Made by a program: the position numbers and the translations under genes. This document shows positions 48,053-60,928 of a stretch of DNA of 64,000 nucleotides, piece by piece. This DNA is from Berberis thunbergii (Eukaryota > Streptophyta > Magnoliopsida > Ranunculales > Berberidaceae), in assembly GCA_003290165.1 (NCBI GenBank), contig QNQO01005785.1:372001-436000 (forward strand), read 5' to 3'. The number at the start of each line of letters is the position of its first letter. Positions within the stretch are counted from its first letter, which is position 1. The notes beneath the pieces are model-generated. The model worked only from the letters and a program-made list of their open reading frames with translations, searched no databases and was not told the DNA's origin.

Positions 48053-48103
48053 GCATCTACTTCAAATGATTTGGATGATAATGTAGATGTTTGACATATA
48101 AGA

Positions 48104-48760
48104 CTAGGCTATATTAGTCAACATAGAATGCATAAATTGACAAAAAAATTGTCTTATTAGGCTCAATTGAGAAAGCCAATCTATCAATATGTGAGTATTG
48201 TCTGGCTGGAAAAATGGCACGTAAACCATTTGGCAAAGGAACAAGAACTGAGATTGCAGATAATCCATTTGAATATTTGTGGTCCGATGAATTTTAGGGC
48301 CAGAGATGGGTATGTATATTTTATCACAGTTATAGATGATCACACTCGATCTTGTCACGTCTATTTGACATCTCATAAGTCAGAATCTTTAGATTGCTTC
48401 AGATGCTATGTTAAACTGGTAGAAAATCAATTAGACATGAAAATAAAAATATTGAGAAATGATCGAGGACGTGAATATCTATCTGATGAATTCAAAATTC
48501 TATGTGGTGAAAAAGGAATAGACAGACAACAAAATTTTAACTATTTCGAGGACTCCGCAACAAAATGGTGTTGCGGAAAGGAGAAACATAACCCTTCTTG
48601 AAATGGTTAGGTCAATGATGGTACAAACAAATTTACCTATTACCTTTTTGGGTGATGCTTTGCTAACTGTTGTCCACATACTTAACCTAGTGTCCTCCAA
48701 ATCAATTACGATGACTCCTTATGAACTATGGACTGGTTGCAAACCCAATTTTTTAATTTA
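48104..48760 (+). pseudogene. Copia integrase remnant
   Basis: CEYCLAGKMARKPFGKGTRT-like zinc-binding sequence with changes is followed by ICGPMNFRARDGYVYFITVI and ILRNDRGREYLSDEFKILCG, the integrase core with its catalytic Asp region. A frameshift near 48550 is followed by TPYELWTGCKPNF in another frame. Confidence 0.82.
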
Positions 48761-49215
48761 AGATCTTAGGTTGTGCTGCTTATGTTTACAATATTTCCCA
48801 TAAATTTGGAAAATTGGGTCCTAGAGGTAAAAAAGAATATATTTATAAGATACTCTGAACACTCTAAAGGATATGTATTTATGGGGAACAGGCAAGTGGT
48901 AGTGTAACTGAATTTGAATCATGAGATGTCGTGTTTCTTGAAACAGGATTTTCAAGCAGGGGTGAGTTAAACCATGATTTAACTCTCTTTGAAATGGCGG
49001 ATTCAGATGAATTGCTTACGCAAAACTAGTTGGTGAGTTCACTAGATATTTCAACCAAATCATCTGATCTGAGTGGGATCCAAGCAAATAATCTTGAAAT
49101 CGTTTCACAAGAAAATCAATTATGATGTAGTAGTCGTGGAAATATTCCCCGTCGTTATTTTGAAATTGAGGGTGAGGCTTTTATTATAGCCCCACAAGAG
49201 GACGATGATCCGAAA

Positions 49216-49950
49216 ATGGTTAGGGAGGCTCTCACATGCCCTGCAAAAGAACAATGGATAAATGTAATGAAAGAAGAAATGGAGTCAATGAGATCAAACC
49301 AAGTTTGGGAATTGGTTGATCTTCCAGAAGGATGGAAAACAATTGGGAACAAATGGGTTCTCAAGATTATGTGTAAAGCTAATGGAACAGTTGAAAGATA
49401 TAAGGCTTGATTTGTAGCCTAGGGGTATACTCAAAATGAGGAAATTGATTACTAAGAAACATTCTCTCCAGTTGTGAGATTTACCTATATTTGCTTTATT
49501 CAATCTATAGTGGCAAGTATGGATATTGAATTACATCAAATTGATGTAAAGACTGTTTTTCTCAATGTAGAATTGCAAGAGGAAATCTATATGGAACAAT
49601 CTATAGGTTTCATAAAGGAAGGTGAAAAACAGAAAGTGTACAGGCTCTTAAAATCAATTTATGGTATAAAACAGTCTACCAGACAGTGGCATATACGTTT
49701 TCATCAATTCTTAATGTCTTTTGATTTTAACCTGATTGATGAGGACTACTATGTATATGTTAAAAGATGCAATGACATGTTTGTGGCCTTGTCATTATAT
49801 GTAGATGACATACTGTTAGCCGAAAATGATAAGGAGTTTGTGATAGCCATTAAGAGTTTGTTATCATCAACATTTGAATTGAAGGATATGGGTGAAGCTG
49901 TATATATACTTGGTATACAATCGAGCGAGATCGTTCAAAGAGATTGTTAA
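49216..49950 (+). pseudogene. Copia reverse transcriptase remnant
   Basis: REALTCPAKEQWINVMKEEM, then WELVDLPEGWKTIGNKWVLK, is the RT start. IDVKTVFLNVELQEEIYMEQ and the catalytic LYVDDILLAE (about 49795) are retained. In-frame stops at 49408, 49420 and 49453 stand for Arg, Gln and Gln. Confidence 0.88.
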
Positions 49951-50745
49951 CTCTTTCACAAGAATCTTATATTAAGAAGATTCTTGAACTATTTAATATG
50001 CATAATTGTAAACCCATTGACACTTCTATTGCAAAAGGCAAAAGTCTGAGCAAAAGATTTTGTCCTAAAACTCCATTTGAAAATGGACAAATGAAAAAAG
50101 TTCCTTATTCCAGTGATGTTGGGAGCCTTATGTACGTTATGATATGTACAAGGCCATATATATATATGTTTTGCGGTTGGAATGACAAGCAGATATTAAT
50201 TACATCCAGGTCCAGGTCATTGGAGAGCGGTCAAGAGGATTTTGAGGTATCTAAAAAGAACTACAAATTACACATTGTGTTATGAAGGAAAAAATCTGCA
50301 TCTTGAAGGCTATACTGGTGCTGATTAGGGAGGAGATTTAGATGAAATAAATATACCTCTGGTTATATTTTCTTACTGAATAATGGTGTTATTTCTTGGA
50401 GAAGTAAGAAACAAACATGTGTAGCCTTATTATCCACAATGGAAGCTGAGTTTGTGGCGTTTGTAGGTGCAGTACAAGATAAGTTAAGAAATTTTTTAAT
50501 CATTTGGGGGTAAGAAAGATGTTATAAAGATAATCTTAGTGAACTGTGACAACCAGGCAGCTATAGCTTCACAAAAGATCCGATGTATCACTCTTTGGCC
50601 AAACATATAGACACCAAATACAATTTTGTTAAAGACTTGGTTGCACGAAAAGAAGTGAATGTGAAGTATATATCGATGCATAGGATGGTAGCAGGTCCAT
50701 TTACAAAACTGATTCCGAGATATGTATTTAATGGTCATATCTAGT

Positions 50746-52173
50746 CTCTAGGGTTGCGTGGATATTGTTGAATGATTTTCAATTATAAACAATCAATGCT
50801 TATTTTATTTTAATGTAATAACATTCATAGAGGAATAATAATAAGTTTTTTATTTAGTTGATGTCTAATATTGCTAATTTTTGTTGAAAACATACAAGCA
50901 TGATACATGCTTAGTACTTGATATAAAAGGTATGTCGAAAAGATTGATTGGCCTTCTCACATAAGCAATCGCCTCTATGAATGTATGATTTATAGAGATG
51001 TGACTGTTTGAGTAGTATGAGAGTTCAAGCTTAAACGAATGACGCCTTGATTAAGGATCAAAATGAGGTCACTATATTCAAAATTTTTGTGACCGAAAAT
51101 AAATAACCCCACGATTCATCTTATCCGTATTAATGCCAGGTGAAAAACCTGTTTTGTGATAAAATAAAGAGTAGAATGGTGGACTTAAGTTAGAAACTAA
51201 GTGTATCTAAACTATCACCTGTATGGTATTTTAATGAGAGACATACGCTCCATGGAAAGGGAGAAAATACCAAAGCATGTGTTTCATACCACATGTGCAA
51301 AGTAACGACCATAAGAATAATGAAGTATTGTTGATCTCTCCTCCTCATTATGTGAGACTCTTGAGGCAAAGATGGCCCATCTTTGTACCCTTATGACTTC
51401 CACCAGTTTATTGAGGTTTGAGTTTGATGTATGCTATCTTAGAATGTTGCTAATATTGGTCATGAATGATTCGGCCCAAATGGGCATCTCTAGAAAAGAA
51501 ATTAAATTGGAATCAAAGGATTCTAAGATGAAAAAAAAATACCACATTGAATGTCAAATTTAATAGTATTCACAGGTCGACCAATTATGCTTACTATGCG
51601 TTTACAGAATTGTGAATATAAAAACGCATTGCAATGATATATCCATTGAGAGATCAAGAAATGTTTTAAATGTGACGAAATTGGTCTGGAGTACTGCATA
51701 CTTTCTGTACTCGTTGGAACTAGTATGTATACCTAACAGTTACATAGTAGTGAACTTCCGTGATTTGTGAGATATGTTGGTCGCACAACCTATTTAAATG
51801 TATGAACGTTGAAGAAGAGCAAGTGGAAGATCTCAGTTTCCAAAATGTGCACATGTTTAGAAACTATTCGTCGGATTGGTTAACCTCCGAGAGCAGTTAA
51901 TGAAACTAATATCCATAAGAGATAGAAGAAGATGAAGTTTTAGAATGAGAAAAATAACATTGTATTATATGTTCCTTCTCACTTACATAAAACCAACACT
52001 ATAACAACAGGGTACTTAGGCCGTGAATGTGAGACGATTTCCAGTTTCGTGATTTCATACATGGTTTTTTCTCCGCATACAAGATTTTGAGGATTCCATA
52101 GAATCGTAAGTTCCTTGGACAATTTTATTCAAATCAAACATTAATATAAAAGGTCCCCATCTCGTATCACTAG
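50746..52173. other. Probable copia 3' region/LTR, noncoding
   Basis: This follows the RNase H end. A TATA-like aatataaaaggtcccc at about 52144 suggests an LTR, but no second copy is present and the edge is cut by the element at 52174. Small ORFs such as 51372-51563 look incidental. Confidence 0.5.
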
Positions 52174-52860
52174 TGATGTAGTCGATTTTTGCTCTCCCGT
52201 TTCACCTTTACCTAAACCTCCATAGGGAGCGCACGTGAGCGAAGGACCACCGTGTGGTGGTTGATGGCACTCTAATGCTTAAGTTAGATAAGGCTTAGGA
52301 GAGGCTTAAAGTTGTAAATTGGGTTTTTGTAGTGTACCTTTGTTCATCGACCTTTTTATAGTGTGAGAGTCCTTGTTCAACTCGATTTTTGGTGGCGTAG
52401 TTTAGGGAAAGAGATCTTGTTGGAGATCTTTTCCTTATTGGGAGCTGTCCATGTAGAGAAGATTCCCTACACGACTTGTGCTTCTAGTTATGCGAGAGAG
52501 GTTTCCCTTTCTAAGTGTTGTCCATGCAAGGAAGTTTCCATGCTTGACTTATACTCTAGTATTTGTTTCCTAGTCGGAGCCAATGTATTGTTGGCCTGGC
52601 TATCTTAGGTTGATCCCTCAGATACTTGCTTTATTAGGGCTTAATCTTGCCTTATTAGCACGTAAGAGTATTGGGCTTGACGTGTGGGCTTAGTGGCGTG
52701 TTACAATCTGGGTCTGACCTTCTAGATCCTGCCAATAATGGGCTTAGTGCTGACTGGGCCTTGCTGAATTAGACGTGCAGTCAGGCTTGCTTTGTTTTGT
52801 TGATGAGATTATCATGACACATGTATGATGCTGATTAGAGGATGATTTGATGTATCATCA
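52174..52860 (-). repeat. 3' LTR of the 10.1-kb element
   Basis: It pairs with 60929-62268. It retains the uninterrupted site cttaggag (52294-52301), where the other LTR carries a hAT element. Hairpin ccacc-gtgt-ggtgg at 52247-52260. Confidence 0.88.
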
Positions 52861-52929
52861 GCTACTCCCCCGGGGTGTGTGGGCCATTTTATCGGTCCAT
52901 CATCATTTTATGAAGCAACTCTGCAGTCA

Positions 52930-55524
52930 TGATGGTTGAGTCTGAGTTGTTTCCTCGAGCGACGAGTTTCATTAATTGGGCATGTGTCTGGTCGAAAGTG
53001 AAAAAGGCGAGAATTCTATTTTCTATATAGATATCCTCTCTGCGGAGTTTGGCTTCTTCACTCTTTCGATCTCAGAGACTTTTTTTTGTCGTATCACATT
53101 CAATGCTTTTGATTTTGTTCAACCTTCGAAATCAAAAGCTTGTACGATATCTCATGGCGGGCCTGATAAGCTTTCCGATGAACTATTCGCTAAGGGATGC
53201 AAGTTCTTTGAGGAGAGGTCACTTTCTGAGTCGAGTCTGGTGGTCTTCTGTAAAACATACAGGATTTCTAAAATTTTGGCGCTCTTCACTCTGGGGGCCA
53301 ATCTATCGCTGTTGTCCCCTTTAGAGAGGTTTTTCTGTCATCACCGCAGTATTCTTTAATCAAGTGTCCACTTTCATGTTATCAAAATTTTTTGGAAGTT
53401 CTTGACATACCTCGGCATCGTGCCCGCTCAACTGGTACTGAACGGGTATAGAACTGTGATTGTTATCCTGATTAGGGCGAAAGATGCTGGTACCCGAGTA
53501 TCTTCAAGGGCGATGCAACTGCTTACTTCCCTTCGGATAAATGAGCACGCTGTGTGCATGCTGACATTCCAGAACGACTTTGGCAATCGAGTTTGCTGGT
53601 CGTCCGGTGGAGCGGGAATTCAGACAACTGAGTAAGTTCAATTTCGTTTTTGGTTTCTCTTGTGTTAAATGCATATCAAATTGACCTTCGTGCTTTTCTT
53701 AGGGAAATTCCCCACTTCACCTCTTTCTACTAAGGATAAAGCAGCTCTGGATGCATTTCGCAACATGCCTCGTCTGAGGGTAGAGGATGTTGTTAAGTCT
53801 TCTAATACCATGTGCATCGGACTGTGGGCTCATTGGCATGAGGCTCCTATTCTCTTTAAGGTTTCAAAGCCAAAGCCTGAAGGCATATCTTCCTCAAAGA
53901 AGAGAAATTTACCAAAGATTAAGATCCCGAGCCCCTCAATGAGGGCAGAACTAAGTGAAGTGCTTCCTTCTCATGCTTTCTGAAGAGGCCTTGTGCTGTG
54001 TCTAGGCCCGTTAGTGGGCGTTCAGCTTCTTTCGAAGGGTGTGAAGTTGTCGGATAGGTTCTTGAATCGTCCATTGGGGTGGAGACTGCAGTATCTAAAC
54101 GGCATGATGCTTAGGCAAATGCTCCCATTTCCCTTCCTTAGAAAGGGAGTATTTGCAAATGGTTGGGGTTGCAGATGTAACAAAGCTAAGTACAGAGCAG
54201 GCCTTTCGTCTGGTGTGGGATTGGATGGTCCCTTTTCGTTGAAAGACTTTGTTGCAGCCCTACTAGACTTGCTGAAGAGTTTCTTGACCGTCGTCCTTAT
54301 GGCAAAAGGTCCCCTCCGCATCGCTTGTACTGTCCCCTGTCTTGCTCCCGTCCTCATATTGTGGTTACGATGGGTCCGAGAATAACTCGCTTCCTTCTTC
54401 CCCATCAACTCACTCTGAGTCAGTTTGTGAGAGAGATCCGATCATTGCGAGTAAGGGGAAAGTTGTAGATGAGGGTCCTGATGTAGTGAAAACAATGAAG
54501 GGTGGTGTTGGAATGATTCCGATCCCGAAGGACCTTCATCTCGATACGCGGATAGTCTGTTCGCTTCGAATGTGGAAAAGATGAGCAACCAAGCTTGGCA
54601 TCAAGGAGTTGACATTTCTCATGCTTCCAAGAAGCATATTAGCAGGTGGAATGACTAGCTGACGAACTATGCTCCAGAGCCAAAAAGAGAGACAGTGGGA
54701 GAGTGTATGGATAAAGAACAGAAGCATCTCGTGTTGGGGATGTCACACTTGAATCAAGTGGCCATAGCTGGAACTGAAGGTTAGGTCGCTCATGAAAGAG
54801 TGTATACTATGGAGTGAGTCTTTGTAAACTTGTAGAAGTCATACTCTGATGCTCTCTATGAGATTGAATCATCAAGGAAGCAACTTGAAGCTTGCTCAGA
54901 TGCTGAAGCGGAGTCCTGGCGCACAAGGTCGGATAGTCAGATGGTTCGCTTAGAAATGCTTGAGTCTGACCTGGCAAGGGCAGTGTCTGCAAGGGATCAG
55001 TTTGAGAATGAACTGAACCTTTCCCGTCGTGCAGGTTGAAATACAAGCTCTGAACGTCGAGAAGGCCTAGAAAGAGTCCGAATGGCCAGTCCAATGTCAG
55101 CAATTGGAGCCTGGTGTTGATTTTAATGGAAAAAAGCGTGCGAACCTTGGAAGAGCAACTCCTTCTAGCACATAATAAGCTAAGTGATGTTAATGATAAG
55201 TTGGGCATCGAGTAGCCAAAGATTGACATTCTGTCGGGCAAATTGGAGTAGCTGGAGCGAGAGCTTGCTAAATCAAGGATGTGCGAGGAGAAGCTTATCA
55301 AGTCCCATGGCACGTTTGAGTTCAGCAGAGTCGTGCATGGTAGGCTGGAGCTATTGCTGCTTATGAAAAAAGAACATCTTGATTGGGATCTCTCCTATTA
55401 TGGAGAGGTATCATATGCAGAGTTTGGAATGGCCTTTGTTCCGTCCAAAGAGGAAGGTGACCCCACTTCATCCCTTGCTATATCTGGCTCTGTTGTATCT
55501 GATTTTCCTCCTGATGAGGAGTGA
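52930..55524 (+). CDS. Antisense ORF (aORF) of the 10.1-kb element, broken
   Basis: On the strand opposite to gag, near the 3' LTR, it reads DKLSDELFAKGCKFFEERSL (about 53160-53220), YLGIVPAQLVLNGYRTVIVI and IRAKDAGTRVSSRAMQLLTS (53402-53540), KFPTSPLSTKDKAALDAFR (53700) and a predicted coiled-coil tail (SYSDALYEIESSRKQLEA, then RLEMLESDLARAVSARDQFE, about 54840-55010), ending at a stop at 55524. It is the best preserved of three copies. The Transposase_28-like motif is shared. No known enzymatic residues were recognised. Frameshifts and a few stops divide it, or some breaks may be introns. Confidence 0.62.
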
Positions 55525-55869
55525 ACCTTGTACTTTTTGGCTTGCAAATGAATAGCATTCTGTACTTGTACATTTTTCTTTTACATTCCCTGCTAGCTTT
55601 TATCTATTTTGTCTTATCATGACATTAGTTGTCAGATGAGAGGCTTTGCTAAGTCAAAAAGTCGTATGATTGATATGTTTAGACTGCATATGGTACGATA
55701 GTTCATGCAATCTTGGTCAGAATCTTCTTAGAAATCGAGGAGTGTAATTCCCCCTTTATTTGGAGGCCTGGCTGTATATCAGACCAGCAATTGTTGTTGC
55801 TATTATAATCGAACTAGTCAGACTGTGGTCCTAGCATGTGCACCATCATAGACAGTTGGATAATAGTCC

Positions 55870-57115
55870 TCGCGAGTCCTCCGCGTCGAGCTTCCAAAGC
55901 TCTGACCAAACTTTCGACTCGGTTTTACCTGATATTGGTGGAATAGGCTTAGTTAGACCAGAATTTTTTATTGCCAGTTATAATTGATTAAACCAGGGTT
56001 GCGGTTTTGCGACCATTGTTTGTGATAAAACAGTTTTCCCTGGCGAACTATTTTGATTAGGCGTCGAGGGCACTGACTAGACTCCCACTTTCCAACCCAT
56101 CATCGTCTGTTATTTGCATACTAGATGTTAGAGTGATAAGGTTTGGTTATCATTGTCTGCGGAAGGACAATGATCTTTGGCAAGCAGTCTTCACCAGGCT
56201 ACGTGAGCACTGACTAAGCTCCCACTTTCTAATCCATCATCATTTGTTATTTGCAGACAATGTGTTAAAGTTATAAGGTTTGGTGATTATTGTCTGTAGA
56301 AGAACAATGATCCCTAGCAAGCCGTCTTCACAGGCTACATAACATTGATTAAGCTCCCATTTTCTAACCCATCATCATCTACTATTTGCAGACTAGGTGT
56401 TAGAGTGATAAGGTTCGACGATCATTGTCTATAGTTGGACAATGATCCCTAGCAAGCCGTCTTCACCAGGCTACCAAAGCACTGATTAAACTCCCATTAT
56501 CACCCGTTCTATTTGGACTAGGCTTTGAGTGGACTAGAAGCTATCATTGTTAGTGGCCGTTGACTAAGCTTTGGTCGGGTTAGGAGATCGTTTTCCATGC
56601 AAGGATCCCTGGCAAACCATCGACACCAGGCTTGAAAGCACTGACAAGACTCCAACTTTCTAAGCCGTCGAAATTCGTAATTCGAGGACTAGGCTTCGAG
56701 CGGACCAAAAGCTATCATCATCGGTCATCACTGACTAAGCTTTGGTCGGGTTTGATCACTATTGACCATGTTTGGACAATGATCCTTGGCAAGCTGTCTC
56801 AATCAAGCATCAAAACGCTGACTAAGGTGCCACTCTCTAAACCGTTGGCACCCGTTTGACGGACTGGGTGTTAGAGTGGACTAGAAGCTATAGTCATATA
56901 TCGAAACCGACTAAGTTTTACTTAAGTTCGGTGACCATTGTCTACACATGGACAATGGTCCCTGACAAGCCATCGTGGTAAGGTATTAAGAACGCTGAGA
57001 AAGCTCCCACCTTCTAACCCATTGTCGTCCACTTTTGGCCGGCTAGGCGGTAGAGCGGACCAAAACCTATTGTAATCAATCGGGTCAGACTAAGTTTTTC
57101 TTAGAATAAGATTTT
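55870..57115. repeat. Tandem repeat block, about 7 units of 135-180 bp
   Basis: Units carry gactaagctcccactttcta and gacaatgatccctagcaagc. The first motif recurs near 56062, 56209, 56343, 56480, 56638, 56816 and 56992. Later units gain an extra segment with ggactagaagctat. The spacing is irregular and the units are diverged, so the array is old. It lies between the aORF and the gag side of the element. Confidence 0.85.
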
Positions 57116-58500
57116 GGACGTGCAAGTCTAACTTGGGTGTTCTGGCTTACTTAATTCGCCTTGCTGTCTGATTTTAAATCCGGATCGATTGATATGACTA
57201 ACAATAGTTTTACGAGTTTTAATGAACAACAACGGAATAATAGTAGTGCAGATGCCTTGGATTTTTTGTAGGTGTGCTCCTTATTGCATGGGCGCTCAAG
57301 GCCTTTCGCTATTTGTGTCTTTGCATGTGAGAGAGAAAAAAATAAAATCTTTATAGATCAGCGTGCCATGTGTATGGCGCAGGTTGTGAGACAGTTCAAT
57401 ATCGGTTACTCCCCCAAATTAATGGGATTGCGTGTAGGGTCATTAAATTGATGGATGTGGACTCGTGCAGTTGTAAATGGAATCATCACTTCCTTGTTTT
57501 CCTTATGGCATTTAATGCTGACATAACGATTGGTTTATGCTGTTTCATAAACCGCCTCGCCTATATATGTAGGCTAGTCGTTCTCTATCTCAAACATTGC
57601 AATGAGCATTGTAGAGTATATTGATCAAATGTATCTTACCATAGAATATGTTTTGGATTCCAAAGGCTGAAGGAAGATCTCTGTTACTGGAATATTCGAA
57701 TGTTCTGACATTTGCAGCGATGAGTCTTGGTAAGACATGTAATTATGTGATGCCACCTGACCTGGGTGAGCATCCAATTGATTCCATGAGATATTGTAAT
57801 ATCTTCTTATACCGTGAAAAAGAGTTACAAACTTCCCTTCATGGGTGAGGTATGTCTTCCATCTTCCGAGGCCCCCACGGCTCATCGCACCATCTTGTTT
57901 GAAGGATTATGCCCGCAACTAGTTTTGGGGGGGTCGTTCCCACTGTATCTACTGGGCTTCATGCATGACACCACAATCGGAAGGCAGGTTGGTGGAGTGG
58001 AGATCTGATGAATTTGACCTTCTTTCCAGGGACGTTAACTCAACAACACCCCAAGCACTCCCCTCTTGAAGGTCATTTTCCTCTGCCTTCTTCTGCTATA
58101 GTTTTAAATTTTCTTTGCACGACAGATTGATGTGGCAAATATGTTTGTATTTTGTTTGGAAGCTCGTGCTGCCATTTTCAGATCATCCTTGCAAGGTGAT
58201 TTGACAGAGCAAAGAGTCGAATGAGTGCTTGTAGCTTTTTCCAAGTACTTTACTATCACCACCTTCTCTTCTAGAGGCAGATTGGCGGAGAGAAGTTTTA
58301 ACGTGTGTGTTAGCTGATGCATACATGCGCAAGACTTAGATACTTGTAGTGTATAAACATCTTTACTAGTTCGTCAACAAGCTTTGTAATAACTTTTATT
58401 GCATTCAATAAAATTTGTCTGGAATGAACGATTCTTCTAAACTGAAAATAACAGAAAATAAAATCGGAATCAAAACAACAAAATAATTTAACTTTGAGAG
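57116..58500. other. Noncoding interior of the 10.1-kb element
   Basis: No RT or integrase is seen. A second purine-tract-like stretch (minus strand, about 57420-57395, tttgggggagtaac) and a coiled-coil-like minus reading at 58322-58104 (LPLEEKVVIVKYLEKATSTH) hint at a rearranged or nested piece of a related element. Confidence 0.45.
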
Positions 58501-58869
58501 GGAACTAATCTAACCCAGCCCTGAAATAGGCGCGTATAGTCCTAACTCAGATTGCATAGTTCCTCTAGCAAAGTGTCTTGTTTTGCCAAAGCTAGCGAAG
58601 TTACTGAATAGTGGACTTCGTGCTGGCAAGTGGTTCCTTGCTGATTATCAGCTCTTGGAGTGGGCGCCTGTTTATTGAAGTATCGTTACTTAGCTCTACA
58701 TTGGGCCTCCAACTCTGAACTCTGTCTCTCAGCATAGCTGGGCTTTGGTTGTCAGGGTTTTCTCTTCGTCCACGCGGATTGATTCTCTCCTTTCGTCTTG
58801 GTCCAGTGCCTGAGCTGCAATTGGTAGCAATTTAGTTGTTTCAGGGCTGCATAATGGCAGTCTCTTACT

Positions 58870-59260
58870 GTAGATTGATCTCCTCAGATAGTTCCATGGG
58901 CTTGGTTGGTTGTATATTTGATGCATTGGTGCAAAGTGGGAACTACTGCATCCATATGATGAAGCCAAGGCCTTCACAAAATAATGTTGTAGGTGGACAA
59001 AGCATCAACCACCATAAATTCTTGGACAAGGTACTTTTACGATTGTGTCTCTCCCGCCACCATCATTAGATTGATCTTCCCGATAAGGAAACACTTCTCT
59101 CAACTGAACCCGACCATGGGGTGAGTGACAGGGGTTGTCTTACTCCTGGAATTTCATGTTTCGGAATGTGTTGAGAAATAGGACATTAAGTGAGCTTCAT
59201 GTATCCACCAAGGCCCTTTTCACCTCCCACTTTGTGATGAGGACGAAGATGCCAAGGAAT
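58870..59260 (-). pseudogene. Protease-region remnant of the 10.1-kb element
   Basis: GKINLMMVAGETQS, QEFMVVDALSTYNIIL and RPWLHHMDAVVPTLHQCIKY match the segment that follows the retropepsin active site in Tat-lineage polyproteins. Stops replace Arg and Gly codons (near 59040 and 58985). The readable pol stops by about 58750 and no RT follows. Confidence 0.72.
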
Positions 59261-59533
59261 CATTGTGAGGAGAACATACGCCCTGGAGACTCCATAAATG
59301 TCAATGGTGGGATCGGGTTGTGAACTAGTGTATGATGCACTAGTCAGATGTTGCACTAGGGTGACGTCCGCATCTCAGTCAGCGTCCTTTTGCGAGACCT
59401 GTTTGATTACTCTCCCTCGAGACCGACCCCATGAGGGACATAGATGATGCTAGGAGTGTCATTTTTATCTCCTTGGTAGAGTCCTCCATTTCCTTTGCTA
59501 GGTCTGACCTCCTATCCGACCTCAAGAATTCCT

Positions 59534-60500
59534 TTAGCTTGCCTTTCCTGATCCAGTACTCGACTTTTCCTCTAAGGTTTCTACAATCCTCAGTATCATG
59601 TCTGCCCTTCTTATGGAAGACACAATATGTTTTGTAGTCGCGAAGAGCGGGGCCTCCTCAATGCATAAGGGCCACATCAGTTCTTTCCAATTATTCATAG
59701 AATTGACGTTGGACAGATTGGTGTTGAGAGGGGTGACAGACTTGGACCCAACATAATTGGAGGCCTTGTCTTGCCTTGTGCGCCTATAGTCAGTCTTACT
59801 GTCATTGCACTTCCTCTTGTTCCCGTCGTTGTCCTCATTCTTCTTCCCTTTTTTGTCTCTAGGGTCGGGGGATTTCTTTTCCGATTTCGCCTCCTTCTTG
59901 GCGGTTAGCATCTCATCTAGAGTGATGTATCTCTGGGCATCCTTCACCAGGTCTGCCATATCGGTTGGGAGTCCGAAGTAAGGAATTCGTAGAACTTTCC
60001 TCGCCTTAGACCCTAGGTGAAGGCAGTGTCGGTGATGTCACTAAAGCCATCGATGAGAGTCAACTCATCATTGAAGTATGTGACGTATTCCCTCAACATC
60101 TCATTCTGCTTCTATTTTAGGGTCAGTAGATAGTGCGGGTCGTTCCTGGTTCGTTGGTTGCCCACAAAGAAATGGGCCTAGGTTAGCGCCAATGTCCGAA
60201 ATGAGTCAATGGACCTCGGAGGGAGGCTGTGGAATTAGGTTAGTGCTGACTTCTTCAAGCTGGTAGGGAATGAAAGACACATTATTGCATCAGACCATTC
60301 CTTGAGTGCCATTACATGTTGGAAGAAATGCAAGTGGCCGTCATAATACTCTAGCTTTGGCTGGGTGTACTTCTTCAGTAGCGATTCATCCATGATATGA
60401 TCCATGAATGGAGGGACAATGAGATTGAACAATACGTCTAGATTTGGGGCCTCTTGCTGAATTGGGTTGTGCGAGACGCGTCTGTCATCTCTGGACATTG
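59534..60500 (-). pseudogene. Gag remnant of the 10.1-kb element
   Basis: YTQPKLEYYDGHLHFFQHVM, then WSDAIMCLSFPTSLKKSALT, is the capsid region (60400-60235), with later pieces in shifted frames (MLREYVTYFNDELTLIDGF). MADLVKDAQRYITLDEMLTA starts the nucleocapsid side (59959). The zinc knuckle CVFHKKGRHDTEDC lies at about 59632-59590. Gag normally forms the particle that packages element RNA. Confidence 0.8.
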
Positions 60501-60904
60501 GGTCCCCTCAGTTGCTCCTCCACCTTTGGTCCACAGGGAAGCTGCAGGGGCAGTACAACTCGCTTGAACTTGTTTTATGGAACCTTCTGGGGACTTGGCT
60601 CTTCGTTGCTTACGGTCTTCTCCTACGGGTGGATGATTCTGCTGATTGAGTATCTCCACTGCTCGTGCGATTTGTTGCATTTAGGTTGAAAGTAGATATA
60701 CCCTTGGGTCCACCACGGCTGCCACTGACGCAAGGGTCTGAGAAGGTTCCTTCTGCGTTGGTGGTGGCACCGGAGCTAGCGACGCTCTGCTAGCACCGAG
60801 CGTTATAGAGTCCAACAGTGTCTCCATTATTGCGAAACCTTTTTGTTACCATTTTTATGGCTCTATGGGAAAGGTGGCACTACTGTTTCTTTTGAGGAAC
60901 TCTG

Positions 60905-60928
60905 TCGTTCCCATGGATAGCGCCAAAC
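60905..60928 (-). promoter_or_regulatory. Putative primer-binding site of the 10.1-kb element
   Basis: On the minus strand, tttggcgctatccatgggaa directly follows the LTR. It is the same type as at 37634. Confidence 0.55.

Larger units (their letters stand above)
48053..50745 (+). mobile_element. Ty1/copia retrotransposon, 5'-truncated and decayed
   Basis: In order there is the GAG-preintegrase edge (HIRLGYISQHRMHKLTK), integrase (CGPMNFRARDGYVYFITVID, then DDHTRSCHVYLTSHKSESLD, about 48270-48390), reverse transcriptase (49216-49950) and RNase H (KKQTCVALSTMEAEFVAF, about 50410). Gag and protease are missing because the sequence starts at an LTR of another element. Several stops are single C-to-T changes. 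The 3' LTR boundaries are not resolved. Confidence 0.88.
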
